From Sympetrum striolatum (Eukaryota > Arthropoda > Insecta > Odonata > Libellulidae), in NCBI GenBank assembly GCA_947579665.1, contig OX388349.1, positions 41,735,854 to 41,799,853 of the forward strand: a stretch of 64,000 nt of DNA, written 5' to 3'. The position numbers were made by a program, and so were the translations under genes. The number at the start of each line of letters is the position of its first letter. Position 1 is the first letter of the stretch. Under the pieces are notes generated by a model. The model was not told the origin of the DNA. It saw only the letters and a program-made list of their open reading frames with translations, and did no database searches. This document shows positions 12,001 through 23,330 of this stretch, in pieces.

Positions 12001-15000
12001 GTGAATTTTCTCCCTCAATTTAGCCGTTTACTGATTTTTATTGTTAGACGACCCCATCCTTCTCTCTTCTCTAGCCATCCACACGCAGTGACTTCTTTTC
12101 CATTCCATTTCCCCGTATGGATCCTCCACACATTTATCTTCTTCCTCACATCTACCTTATGTCACAATTTCCTTACGATGGCGGGGCAGCTATTTTGTAT
12201 GGTAGAAGTTTGGTGAGGGGAACTTGGGATCTGCTCCAGCGAGATTGATTGGATCGAGGAAATGGGAAAGTACCGGGAAACCAGGAATGACATTCTCATC
12301 AGAAGCAAGTCTGTCGATTTGCGACGAGAAATATCCCGGCCACAATTTAAAGTTTAATGCCATATTTTTTTCGCTTTAAATATTCTTCGCAAAATTTATC
12401 TGTGGGTTGGTCATGCGTTTGGTACTCAAATAAATATTCTCTAAATGCCCGCTTTGTACCGTATTGATTGCGATCTTATGAAATTAACTAATTTACCGAG
12501 AGAAGATAGAGGGACTTAAAAAGATGAACTGGAAATAATCATATTGGAGAGAGGAAGCTTTTGTGATTTTAAATAGCCTTTTGTTCCACTGCATGTAAAT
12601 GGCGGCTACCGAGTAGGATATAATAACTAACGTTTCACACAGCATAACGAGTTCATTATTTAAGGGTTATTAACTTATATTTCATTATAAGGGTTTATAA
12701 CGGATTAATTTAATTTTCTGATTTATCTGTCAATTTATTTCTGTTTACCATCTTACTATGGAAGGAAATCATGATTTCTTGGGGTAGCTTTCTTTCTTTA
12801 TTTTAACTAATACACTAATTATGTAAAGATTTATCATTTTTGCAGCATCCTCCAAGCATTTAACATTCTCGATTATAGATTAATCTTAAATCATTTATAG
12901 ATCTTACCATATAAACACTTATTACTTGTAGCCTAAGTAATTCATGTGTTTTGGATCTCGTGTTTTTCAATCTCAAATGCTAATTAAAAAGTCTTTTCTT
13001 TGTTTATTAAGTCACGATTGCAGTTGTTAATTTTATTAATTGTTAGTTGTTAGTTTTAATTATATCAGTTTTAAAGAATTTTTTTTGGAATTTGCCTTTT
13101 TAATTTGTTAAAGCAAGATATATTTCATAAAAGCCATTCAACTTCAAATATCAATATCAATTTATTATTACAAGTTCATTTTGTTTATTTTTGATAAAAT
13201 GTAGAATTTTTTTTATTTTGAAACATAGCTTTATCACTTTTATTATTTTTTCATCATCATCTTGACGTTATTTGCTGACTTTTTCGGCGTATATTTTAAA
13301 GTGTTTCAGAATCAATTCTATGTAGCTTTATAATAATATGCCCTTTCTCTTCTTTTTATGTAAATGCTTTTGCTTGTAGAATGCATTGCTTTCTTCTAGT
13401 CTCTGAAATAATTTTCAACCACATATTTGATTTTGAATTTATAATGTCACTTCTATTCCGCCAATATTTGAGCGATTCTAAACGTATGTGTTAACGCATA
13501 CAACTAGCCTCTCAGAATATTCGTGAAACACCCTCGTTTACGTTGCAAACGTATCATAAAGCAGATCACATCATGGTTTTTCGTAATCTCTTTCCAAAAA
13601 GATCACCAAGGTCTTGTTTGTATCATTACAATGTATTTCATAATTTTATCTTTCTTCGTCGCTTTTTCAACTCCCTACTTCGGCTTTTCTTTCTTCTCAA
13701 GATGGGAAAACAACTTTAATGACAAAAGTTTTGCCCTATCATCAATATTCTCACACCACCTTTGACCTTCGATAGATTTGATAAAATGATCTTCCTTTCA
13801 CTTTGAAAACTCATTTGGTGTTTTAATCAAAGGATTACTGGAGTAAACAACCATTAGCTAGAGAATTTAATACCGTCATATACTTGCATAGCTACACTGA
13901 TGTGACGTCTGTATACCTTTCCTCACTTTCTCTTATCTTTACCTTCCCCGCTGTTTTTTCATCACTTTCATTCTCTTTTCATTATTCGTGGCACCCTCTT
14001 CCCAATTCCACACAATAATCGTCCATGGAATCTCCTTTTTCCCGTTCACCTCTTCATGAATATGGATTTAATCGTTTTATCTCATCTGGTCGTACATATT
14101 CTTCCATGCGCCTCTCCTTTTCCTGATTCTTCCATTCCCAAATTCTCTTTTTTCGTATTTTTCTCATTTTTTTCGTAATATTCCCACCCTCTCCAAATAC
14201 GCAAAACCGATCACGCTTTTCATTTCTTGCTTCCAACATTGGTAATGCCCCCCTCTCCTTGTCCTATTTCCATCGTACATAATTCTCAATATTTTTTCTT
14301 TCTTTCTTCATTCTTGTTCACCCAATACTACCGCTCTTCAGGATTGTTTATTAATATAAATTTCGAAGCGAATATCTATTTTGACTACGTGTCCATCATT
14401 CTTTATACTTAAAATTCTTCCCTATGAAATGAACATTTATTTTTAAATTAATTTACACATAACGTTCTTCCTTAAACAATTACCTTTTATTATTATTATT
14501 TTGCTCTAATAAGTATTTTGCTCAATATGTGTGTACTAATAGTATATAATATGGTAATTATAATAGTATGTAATAATTAAATCTAATAACAGTACATTAG
14601 AAAAACCAATTACTAAATGTCATTCACAATTCAATACGTATATTAGTGTCCAGTCTTCCTTAATTCTCTTGAATACCCTTACATCTTTAATTTACTTTTT
14701 TATCCCTATATTGTATAAAGGATCGGGTCGGGGGAAGTAAAGAAACCAGCACAGCAAGTTAATTAGATAATACATTGGATACGTATCATATCCCATTCTA
14801 TTATTTATAAATAGTTAACTCTGTTTGAATTGATCATGAGACCGTTCACATATGCATGAAACCTTCACTCAACCATTTTAAGCCAAAAGTTGCATTTTCC
14901 ATATACTCGTTAGAGGACATCCCACATACGAAATAATACGATTTGTGTGCCTATACACTGAGCTAAAAATGCAATTTTCGGCAGAGGAATCCGATCAGGT

Positions 15001-17729
15001 AAATATTACATAAAATTATACCAAATAAATGGAAAGCTATGAATTTTACCCGTATCACTGGAATAATATATCTTGCTACTTTGATTCGACACATCAAATC
15101 ATCATCAGCGAAGGATACAGAGAATTTTCGTCCACAACTACAGTAAATATAGCATTTTAGTAAAACATATATTATTAAATAATCTAATATGTTTTCAATG
15201 GTACGTGTAAAAGTTTTATCTTTTCATTTTTTTACAAAGTGGATTCCAACGACAAAGTCGTGTCTGAAGCAATTGATGGCACAATATTTACTCAAAAATA
15301 ACTCATAGGAAATGGATTTGATAATAAAGTAGAGTAAAAATTTTCCATCTTCTCTAAATATCCCTTCTCAAGAGATAAATTATCATTCTCCAGGGGATCA
15401 TTATCTTTTTTCGTTTCCATATTCACGAACTCCAGTGGATTCCCATGCATTCCCCTTTCTCTTTTGCTGCAGATGCTATCCCTTTTTCTCGCTGCATTTC
15501 CATTCTATTTACGCTCCTATTCCCTTTCTCTCCCGCCTTTCCCTGGACGTTCTGCCCTTGATCGCATGCAGCAACTGTTTTCTTCTTACTCTTCCTCCCA
15601 CGCAATGATTGAGAATAGCCTTTGGAATTCCAAATGGCCTTTCACTTGCCGCTATCGAAAGAATTAAAAGTCAGGAGGAGATATCGCTTCGCAGCGGGTC
15701 TTCGCCATTCCAACACTCCCTACAAAAGAGGCGAAAAAGTGGATGTCAACCGCGGTTTCGAAGGCCCGTCCAAAAAGAAGAAGGAAAAAGGTAGGAATGC
15801 AGTCAAAAATATCATGAATTTCCGAAGTCTGAAGCGTTGCGTTTCTCGCAAAGTGATAAACGTCATTTCGCTGGATTCATATCGTCGAGCGCTGCAGAAA
15901 ATCTCTTTATTCTACAAATCTATTCTTCAATAATTCTTCGGGCACTTTCTCTTTGTAATTGCACCCAAAATTTCATCAGCTGAAAAATGTACTTCATTGA
16001 TGCGATTAAAGGTTTGCCTATAAAAAGATGAAAATGTCTATTTGCATGTATAGTGTGAATTTATATGATTTATTATGTTGTTTTTGCGTAATAATGACAT
16101 AATGCTGAATATAATTATATTATATAAATTACATAGTAATAACGAATGATCATAAATTTCATAAATTTAATTCTTAGGTATAAGTGTTTTATTCGATTCT
16201 GGAACTGTCCATTATTATTTAGTTATTGAACTTTTATTTTCCACACGAAAAAACAATGAATATTTTAAATTTTTATTTAGTATAAACTGTGAATATATTG
16301 CCGAAATATCAATTCAATTTAATTATTTTTAATTTTGAAGGATTTATGTTAAGGGCCTATGTTAGCCATCTTAGATTTGCAATGCTACGATAGGATACAT
16401 AAATAATTTATAAGTCGTATATATGATAGAAAGTGAAACCTGTAAGAATTAGGACTATTGTAAATAAAAAATAAGTATTGAATACTTTAAACTAGATAAG
16501 TAAAACTTGAAAGAGAGAAAATATTAAATTTTATAGGAATCGACTACGAAAATGGTTGAATCTATGTGTGCTCAGAAAATGCATTTAAAATCTCAAAAGG
16601 AAATTCTATTTATTAAATATAGTATTCTAGTTGAGAGGTTGAATTGTTCATGAGTGAGTGACTCAGTATTTAAAGCAACACTCTTCGCTTTGAAAAATAT
16701 TGAAATTATTAATTTTCCCTAACTTTTATTTTTGTACGTTATTTTATATATCTTAGTTCAAATTCTAAATAAACTAACTTACCTTTTTATATTCTATTGA
16801 GATTGGAAAGGTCCAAAAATGAAAAGGTTTTCTTAAGACTTTTGTACTATTGAAAAGAACTCCTCCTCAAAAAGAGTCTAGAGGAGGAGTGTACCTAACC
16901 TAAACATAGAAAATGAGCTATTTTGAATTAATTATCAACGGGGAACTTGAAGACTCCAATTGTGTATTTTAAGATAAATTTCCCATAGTGTTTATCAACA
17001 GTTCATTTCTCTATAAAACTTTAAAGTTAAAAATGAGCAAATAATAACATAATAACAATAACATAACTGAATAACAGATAAATATGTCATCATTTGTTGA
17101 AATCTCTATTTAATCCTGAATTTATAAAGCTATACAGAAGTTAATTCCCAATGATAAAAGTCCATTCTTTGTTATACTAAACCTACATTTCCTAGAAGGA
17201 TTGGAGAAAGCATTACGCTGATTTATAAATTATTTACATGCCTTGTTTTAAATATTCTGTCATGACTAATTATTCCATCGGTTCATAATGAAAGCACTGC
17301 AATGTCTGCTAATATTCTTTTAAGATCATGCCACCGCCGAAATGAGCTTAATCCTCCCGTAGTTCGCTGAAAAATCGAACTAACATTTTCCACTGAACAG
17401 AATTAAATTATTCAAAATTTGATATAAGAAAAAAAAACAGTAATTGCATTAATTGCATGTAATATCTTCAGCTTTGAAATTGAGAAAAACTTTACAGAAC
17501 AATAATGATGAAGGTCTTTATTTCGGGCGAGAATGAGACTATAAAGTCTCTTCTTTCATCGAAACATGAGAAAAGTACTTAGAAAAAGACTTATTTGTGG
17601 TTTACAAAATGTAGGTCAAGAGCTTATGAAAAAATTCCACAGCAGGAAATGCCCTCAAGAAGGGGAGATTGAAAAATCTGAGAAAACTGCAGATAGGAAA
17701 ATTAATGAAATGAAAAATATATCGGAACA
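12001..17729. other. anonymous AT-rich sequence, no gene seen
   Basis: Pyrimidine-rich stretches (about 12000-12200 and 13880-14420) and a less AT-rich block (about 15420-15930) give open frames, but none has recognisable motifs. One frame at about 15622-15933 is lysine-rich and lacks any domain. A small inverted repeat ACTCCTCCTC/GAGGAGGAGT lies at 16859-16890. Confidence 0.5.
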
Positions 17730-17783
17730 GTAATTATAGAATACATCTGGTGCATTCACACACCAGATATATTCTATAATTAC
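17730..17783 (+). repeat. 23-bp-arm hairpin with 8-base loop
   Basis: The left arm 17730-17752 (starting GTAATTATAGAATACATC) pairs with the right arm 17761-17783 with a single mismatch. The loop is CATTCACA. The sequence ATTCTATAATT of the right arm recurs immediately downstream at about 17790. It may be the remains of a tiny palindromic MITE or a chance small-RNA-like hairpin. Nothing shows that it is transcribed. Confidence 0.7.
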
Positions 17784-17998
17784 ATGTCAATTCTATAATT
17801 GTATATAAATGAATTCGGTGGAGTAATAGGGGATATCTTATAAATTTAGTCTTGTTTGTTGTTAAAAGCTTAACCTTATCCTGTTTTTACAATATAATAA
17901 CATTAATTAGAACTTTTAAATGCAATAATTTAATTGTGAAGGTGTTTGTAAATTAACAATGTTTGTGGCTGCAACCTGACTTCTGTCAAACTGTAGCA

Positions 17999-18047
17999 AT
18001 AATAATAATAATAATAAGAATAATAATAATAATAATAATATTTTTTA
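17999..18047. repeat. (AAT)n microsatellite
   Basis: An almost pure AAT repeat with one AAG interruption. Read on the minus strand it is an (ATT)n tail, the form found at the ends of the 53.5-kb and 58.7-kb retroelement-like repeats. It may therefore mark the 3' end of a decayed minus-strand insertion. Confidence 0.85.
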
Positions 18048-19763
18048 CGAAATGAGATTCAATGGAATATAAAGACAAGAAGACAAAGCAATAATATCAA
18101 ACAAAACAAAAAAGAATAGTTACACATGTATCAATTACACATCAAAAAGTTGCATATTTACATGTAAGTAGATAAAAATATACTAGTATATAAACAATAA
18201 ACCAAAACCGGTCAATGAGGGTTCCCTTCTGCAATATCATCGAAATCAAGAATTTGAAATTTTTCCTGCTTCGCACAAGACTATTAGATTAAATCAAAGT
18301 TGTGAACACTTAGAGAGGGGAGCATTTCCGTTAAAATACCTTATAAATCGCGCTTGAAATTTGCAAATAGAAACTTCAAATCCGAAGCTCTAATATTTCC
18401 AACGCTACCTCAGCATTCTTCGTTGATTCGTCGATATAAATTCTGCATCTATTCATCCCAACTCCGAAGTACGGGAGTCTTCCATTCCGAAAAATTTGTT
18501 GTTCGCTCAATCCCTTTTAGGCACTAATATCTCCCATACAAAATGAGGAACCTCGTAGCGATCAATGCCCTTCTTCATCAGAATGGAGAATGGTGTTCTC
18601 GTACATTCCACTTCATCTACTATTTCTTTGAGTGTCTAGCGGAAATGGAAGCGACGATTGTACTTGTTTTCATGAATTTTATTTTTTAACCTGAATGAGT
18701 TCGATCGTTCATAAAGTTTTGGATAATCTGTAGAAAGCGGGTTTTTTCATTTTTTTCCATTGCAATCTAGCAAGGCAGATTTTTCAAACATCAAAATTAC
18801 AATCCTTGCGAAATAGTTATTTATTGGAAAATTTACGTTTTGTCCGATATTAATTAAAAAGAGTAATTATTTATTAACTTATTTCTCCATATTCCTTGAA
18901 TCATGACAGATTTTTCAAAATGTTCTCGATTTAATTGCTCTTCAGTTGGAATGTCAGATTGAATTGATTTTTTATCTTTTCACAATTATCTATATATTTA
19001 TATCCACGTTTCGATTAGAACTCGGTGGAATACTTAACACCCGATTGTCGTTTTACATACAATGAAAGAATAATACTTGGAATTTTAGAAAATGCGTTAA
19101 CTTTTTAAATGAAAAATTTTAGATTACAATCATCCATCAGAAAAAGCAGTCCAACTTTGCGTATTCTTAAGGCTTGAGTAAAATTTATTGCCATGTTGAC
19201 CAATTTTCTTCGTAATAATAATCGAAATTATCTGCAGTGTGCAAATCTACTATTTACATATTTAAAACAAAAAGAGTGAAATTCAACACACCTACAAAAT
19301 TTAAATTAAGCATAGATGTAATTTTCTTTACCCTGTTGTCAGTCGCTAAAACGTACTTATGCATTAAATTTGAATTCACCAATAAGGAAACTGGCGGTGA
19401 CAATTCTTTATAATACTCATTTTAGTGACATAATCAATGATTTCCTACTTAATAATCTTCGCCGTCTTGCCTGTGACGTCGTATAATTTATAATAAGGAT
19501 ACGCATTCATTCAAATAAACTAGACTTGTTCAGGAAAAGAGAAGGACGCTGAAAAAACTTCGTGTTTGCCAAATTATTAATTTTTCTTATATTTCAAAAT
19601 GTTTAAGCAATGATACAACGCGCAAGCATATAAAAAATAATTTACTCGAGTTTAAGTTTTAAATTTGATAGTCTCTGTCTGTGACAATAACCTGTTTTTT
19701 GCAATTTTTATTATTTGGTAAACTTAAGCAACCAGAGGCCCTATCTGCAGAGATCATTTGGAG
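18048..19763. other. anonymous AT-rich sequence, no gene seen
   Basis: No reading frame or repeat was recognised. The part next to the (AAT)n tract may belong to a decayed retroelement, but I could not match it to another copy. Confidence 0.5.
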
Positions 19764-19775
19764 ATCTCAACTAAA
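19764..19775. repeat. left 12-bp target-site duplication of Penelope-like insertion
   Basis: ATCTCAACTAAA here is repeated exactly at 20549-20560, immediately outside the two ends of the insertion between them. Confidence 0.85.
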
Positions 19776-19811
19776 TAAAAAGACTTGAGGCTTTCTTGGT
19801 GAATAGCTTGT

Positions 19812-19907
19812 GTTAAAAGCTCTCGGATAATCATCCAGGTGGATTCCGGTGACCATGTCGCCAACGTTTCGACGACCGACTCTGCCATTTTCCTCAGGGC
19901 TGCTGAG
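19812..19907 (-). repeat. Penelope LTR-like arm, left (3') copy
   Basis: On the minus strand this 96-bp arm reads from CTCAGCAGCCCTGAGG to CCGAGAGCTTTTAAC. It matches the right arm with four differences. It contains a CTGAGGA...GAAAC pair resembling a hammerhead ribozyme core, but its intervening stem is weakened by an A-C mismatch and a G-U pair. It lies downstream of the endonuclease stop, where the 3' LTR of these elements is expected. Confidence 0.85.
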
Positions 19908-19940
19908 ATGCCGTTTGAAACTTTCTGTCCGGTATATATA

Positions 19941-20439
19941 CTATGCATCAATCCTCTCTCTCCTGATTGGTCCATCTTGGAGTCTCTTCCGATTGGTCGA
20001 AATTCCTCTCCCCAATTTTTCCCTAATTATTTTATCCCACGCCTTGCTGAGTATGCACCCATTGTCTCTATTAATATTATTTTTCTCCAATCTTATTTCA
20101 ATGTCTTCCGTGGTGATGCGCTCCCAGTAGCCATTTGCATGCGCAAGTCGTTTGGTGTCCTCGAATTTGATTTGGTGCTTCTTCCCCAGGCCATGTTCGG
20201 CCACAGCTGACTTTTCCGGTTGGCCTAGACGAATGTACCTGGAGTGTTCCTTTAAACGGGTGGTGATAGTTCTGGAGGTTTCTCCGATGTATGAAACCCC
20301 ACATTCATTTGTATATTCCGGGTGTTCTCAGTCCCAGGTCATCCTTTACGTGCACCAAGCATTCCTTTAGTTTTCGAATGGGTTTGTGAGCCGTCCGGAT
20401 GTTGTGCTTCCTCAGAATCCTGGCGATTTTCCCAGTAAC
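19941..20439 (-). pseudogene. Penelope-like GIY-YIG endonuclease, frameshifted fragment
   Basis: This is the C-terminal part of a Penelope-type polyprotein, whose endonuclease nicks target DNA for retrotransposition. Reading the minus strand from 20439, the first frame gives KIARILRKHNIRTAHKPIRK then LGLRTPGIYK and a stop. The next frame picks up at about 20308 with NECGVSYIGETSRTITTRLK and continues to a TGA stop at 19941-19943. The GIY and YIG signatures, the downstream R-L-K-EHS segment and the later E (IEIRLEKNNINRD) are family hallmarks. A one-base indel between GIY and YIG breaks the frame. The upstream reverse transcriptase is absent. What follows the stop is the LTR-like arm. Confidence in the family is high, and the gene cannot be functional. 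Confidence 0.88.
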
Positions 20440-20450
20440 TGTAGATCTTC

Positions 20451-20546
20451 CTCAGCAGCCCTGAGGAAGATGGCAGAGTCGGCCGTCGAAACGTTGGCGA
20501 CATGGTCACCGGAATCCACCTAGATGATTACCCGAGAGCTTTTAAC
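20451..20546 (+). repeat. Penelope LTR-like arm, right inverted copy
   Basis: Inverted relative to 19812-19907 and adjoining the truncated 5' side of the endonuclease. It carries CTGAGGA (20461-20467), a 6-bp stem GATGGC/GCCGTC (20469-20474 with 20482-20487) closing a 7-base loop, and GAAA (20488-20491). This order resembles the hammerhead ribozyme core that has been described in Penelope-like LTRs. One extra A (20468) sits between the core and the stem, so activity is uncertain. Confidence 0.85.
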
Positions 20547-20548
20547 CC

Positions 20549-20560
20549 ATCTCAACTAAA
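20549..20560. repeat. right 12-bp target-site duplication of Penelope-like insertion
   Basis: ATCTCAACTAAA, identical to 19764-19775. It defines the right edge of the insertion. Confidence 0.85.
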
Positions 20561-22985
20561 GATTCTTTATTTTAAGAAACGACGAATCGTTCGTTTTTTT
20601 GGTTTTCTTAAAATCATTGCATTGCATAACATTTTAGTGTACCTTTGATTTCAGAGTAGAATTTGCGTGACGCTTCGAGAAGAGGTGACGGAGAAATCGA
20701 ATAAACCGAAACGGAATCATTGCTATTTATTTCCCTCCAGATTGCAATTTGTTTCCAACGCCGAATTATAACTTTTGCACCATAGCGTGGCAGAGATAAT
20801 TAAAAGAAGGGAACGGAAATAGATGCCGTAAGGGCAATAAACAAACACAGGAGTAACATTATTTTGTGTTCACTACTGGTATAAAGAGCAAATCTACTCA
20901 GAGAATCACAACTCACTTCATTTTTATCGAAACGGTGATAAATTTGATGTGCTTCTCAAATTCCGTTTCCTGTCCTTGTCTTTTTCGCTTTTATCTCCGC
21001 ATCAAATGTAAATACACTTTTTTGTGTTTGTAGAGGCATTTGGTTTTAATTTTATGTAGATTATTGTTACCGATTCTTCATAGAATTTGAAATATTATGT
21101 GAAATGCGCATCTTCGATACGGAAATGCAGGCAAAGTAATCTAAGGGAAAAAAATGGAACACAGCTGTTAGTGAATTAGAGGTTTAAATATCTCCAATAG
21201 CCCTGTTTGTCGGAATTCTGCACCTTGTTGCCAACGGTTTTTGGATAATTTCGGATAATAAGTAATCCGGATTTCTCTGTTGTTTCAGAAAACAGGTGGT
21301 AGCGAGGTGTGGATCGTTGACAGGGAAGGCTATCGGAGACTTTTAAATCTCTAATCAAAGTGATATGATACACTGTCCTTTTCATTGGAAATTCAAAAAA
21401 TTATTAAATGGTAGTAGAACTACAATAAAAAACTTTGAAGGTTTTAATATCGATGTATTCCAATTAAATAATCTCAATCCAGCTTAGCGGTGGAGATAAT
21501 TTTTATATTAGGTCCCTCCCTTGCGTCTTATCCTTATCTTCACCTTCTTTATTCATCGCCTTAATTTATCGTTTTACGGAAATTTAATACCAACCCAATC
21601 TCATTGAAGTTTTCTTAGAGTCCATTCCAGAACAAGGAAACTTATTTATACAGCTGTTTTTTAGGAAGATGAAACATATGAACTCATGAGTCCCTATTTA
21701 CAGAACATATAGGAATAGTGTAACTTATGAGTAACGACTGAAGCTCAAACCTGACATGGGAGCATTAAAGAGGAATTGGCTAAAAAAATATTTAATATTC
21801 AAAGGAATGAAGGAGGCTATTTTGGTTTAAAGAAAATTTAACTTACAATAAATGTTCATAATGAATGCAACAGAATGAATTCTGATTAATACAAATATTT
21901 CTGATGCTTTAAGTACATTTTTTAGGCAAAATAAATAAAAATGACTAGCCGTGTTCAAATCTCCTGCTCTATTCACATCCTTAATCTTACAGATAGCTCG
22001 AGCTAAAAGCAAACACGCGCAAATCAAGACAAGCTTCAAGGAAGTTCTGGTGATTAAGGCTTCTGCCTTCCATCTGGTATATTACCAGTTATTCATTGGC
22101 AATAAATTTTCATACGCTATATTCTGGAAAGCTGCAATCGGGAAGCTGGGATTCAGTTTATCCTCGTGAGAGTAAACAGAATATGAGCAGTCCCACGCAT
22201 TTCTGTGACTAATAAAAGAGAAACCACATATGACAACTAATATATTTGTCATGGAACAAACGTATTTACTTCCAGTTAACCTTTTCAGTACGCAAATATT
22301 CTTTTTATTCCTGAGATTAAAGGAATATTCCGTAATATCCTTAGATCACCTTGTCAAGATACACCGTTACATCTCGTATGTTAACAATAAATTGAACTCT
22401 TGCAGGAGGACTATTTCAGTATTACTTGACCAATAAAGTTTATATTCCTTCGTAGGTAAATTCTGTTTATATTGATTATAGATTCTAAAAGTCCAGAGAA
22501 ATCACACTGTAGTTCTGTAATTTTAAGGCCTTTTTGAAAATATTCCTATAAAAATTTATGAATAATTATATGAGACTATAAATGATTATATGGCAATGAA
22601 ACTCGTCTAATTTTGCCTTACTTCTCCCTGAAAAAAGGCGGCTTGAGGGTCACATATGTAAATGTACATAAGACATGAAGGATCTCAGAAGAAAAGTGCG
22701 GAAACCTCAAAGTCGATAATTCGAGGAATTCTCTCATTAAAATATAAATACAGATCAGAAAAAAAACCTGCTCACCAGTGCCTGTACAAGAAATGTGTCA
22801 AATGCTTTACATGAAAGAATTAACCAACGATTTCGCATGCATATATAATTAGCAGAAGCCCATTCTGACCTGATGGAAATCAATGCAAAAAACAGTGATA
22901 AAAGCACGTATATATTTAAAGGAATCGTATTTATTTTCATATACGTGAGTTCAAAGGTTAGTTGAGGTTAATAAAACGTTATTTA
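20561..22985. other. anonymous sequence, no clear gene
   Basis: Mostly AT-rich with no domains. At 21289 a good acceptor-like tract (CTCTGTTGTTTCAG) is followed by 21 open codons starting KTGGSEVWIVDREGYRRL and a stop at 21352. This might be the end of a gene, but nothing else supports it. No repeats were paired. Confidence 0.45.
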
Positions 22986-22989
22986 TCCC

Positions 22990-23330
22990 AAATGTTCTTT
23001 TTCCCCTTTTTCTCTTTCTTTTTAATTTTTTGTTATAATTCATATCGCTAGCATTAATTTCAACGTGGACTGATCCTTATTTATGTATTTTATGAAAGAA
23101 CTTACTGCTTGTGTATTTTTATAGATTTGTCATGTTCTTTTTCTTCATCTTTTAGTTATTACTATCGATAGGTTTGCGCAGGTTTTTCACAACCCCAACT
23201 TTGTGGGTGTTTTCCTGTAGTGCATTATTTTTCTTAAGGATCTCTTAAGTTTTTTTGTATCCAAAACTCTTTTAATTGTTTCTCATACGATTTTCTTCAA
23301 TTTGATTATTCTATAGTAAATGGTAGTGGG
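22990..23330 (+). repeat. dispersed repeat with two 3' hairpins, copy 1
   Basis: The stretch from about 23177 to 23255 matches 57692-57775 in the same orientation. Shared parts are GCAGGTTTT, a C-rich then GTGGGTG hairpin, TTTCCTG, and a second hairpin (here CTTAAG-GATCT-CTTAAG) followed by a T-rich run. Upstream sequence to about 22990 is T-rich and similar only in patches. Conserved tandem hairpins at an end are reminiscent of the 3' UTRs of non-LTR retrotransposons, where stem-loops are recognised by the reverse transcriptase. No coding part is visible. Confidence 0.55.

Larger units (their letters stand above)
19776..20548 (-). mobile_element. Penelope-like element, 5'-truncated, with inverted LTR arms
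   Basis: A 773-bp insertion is bounded by an exact 12-bp direct repeat. It carries a GIY-YIG endonuclease fragment on the minus strand. Its two ends contain the same 96-bp sequence in opposite orientation (19812-19907 and 20451-20546, 4 mismatches by eye). The left end has an additional 36 bases outside the arm. Penelope-like elements are known to carry LTR-like repeats that can be direct or inverted and to be commonly 5'-truncated, which fits this structure exactly. The reverse transcriptase domain is missing, so the copy is dead and non-autonomous. The exact target duplication and low arm divergence suggest that it is younger than most repeats in the window. Confidence 0.88.

Noticed and set aside
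15622..15933. 103-codon lysine-rich plus-strand frame
   Set aside because: Overlaps other open frames on both strands in a GC-richer block. No domain, no clear start context and no splice support.
19839..20210. 123-codon plus-strand frame
   Set aside because: Antisense shadow of the Penelope-like endonuclease, whose minus-strand reading has the GIY-YIG motifs.
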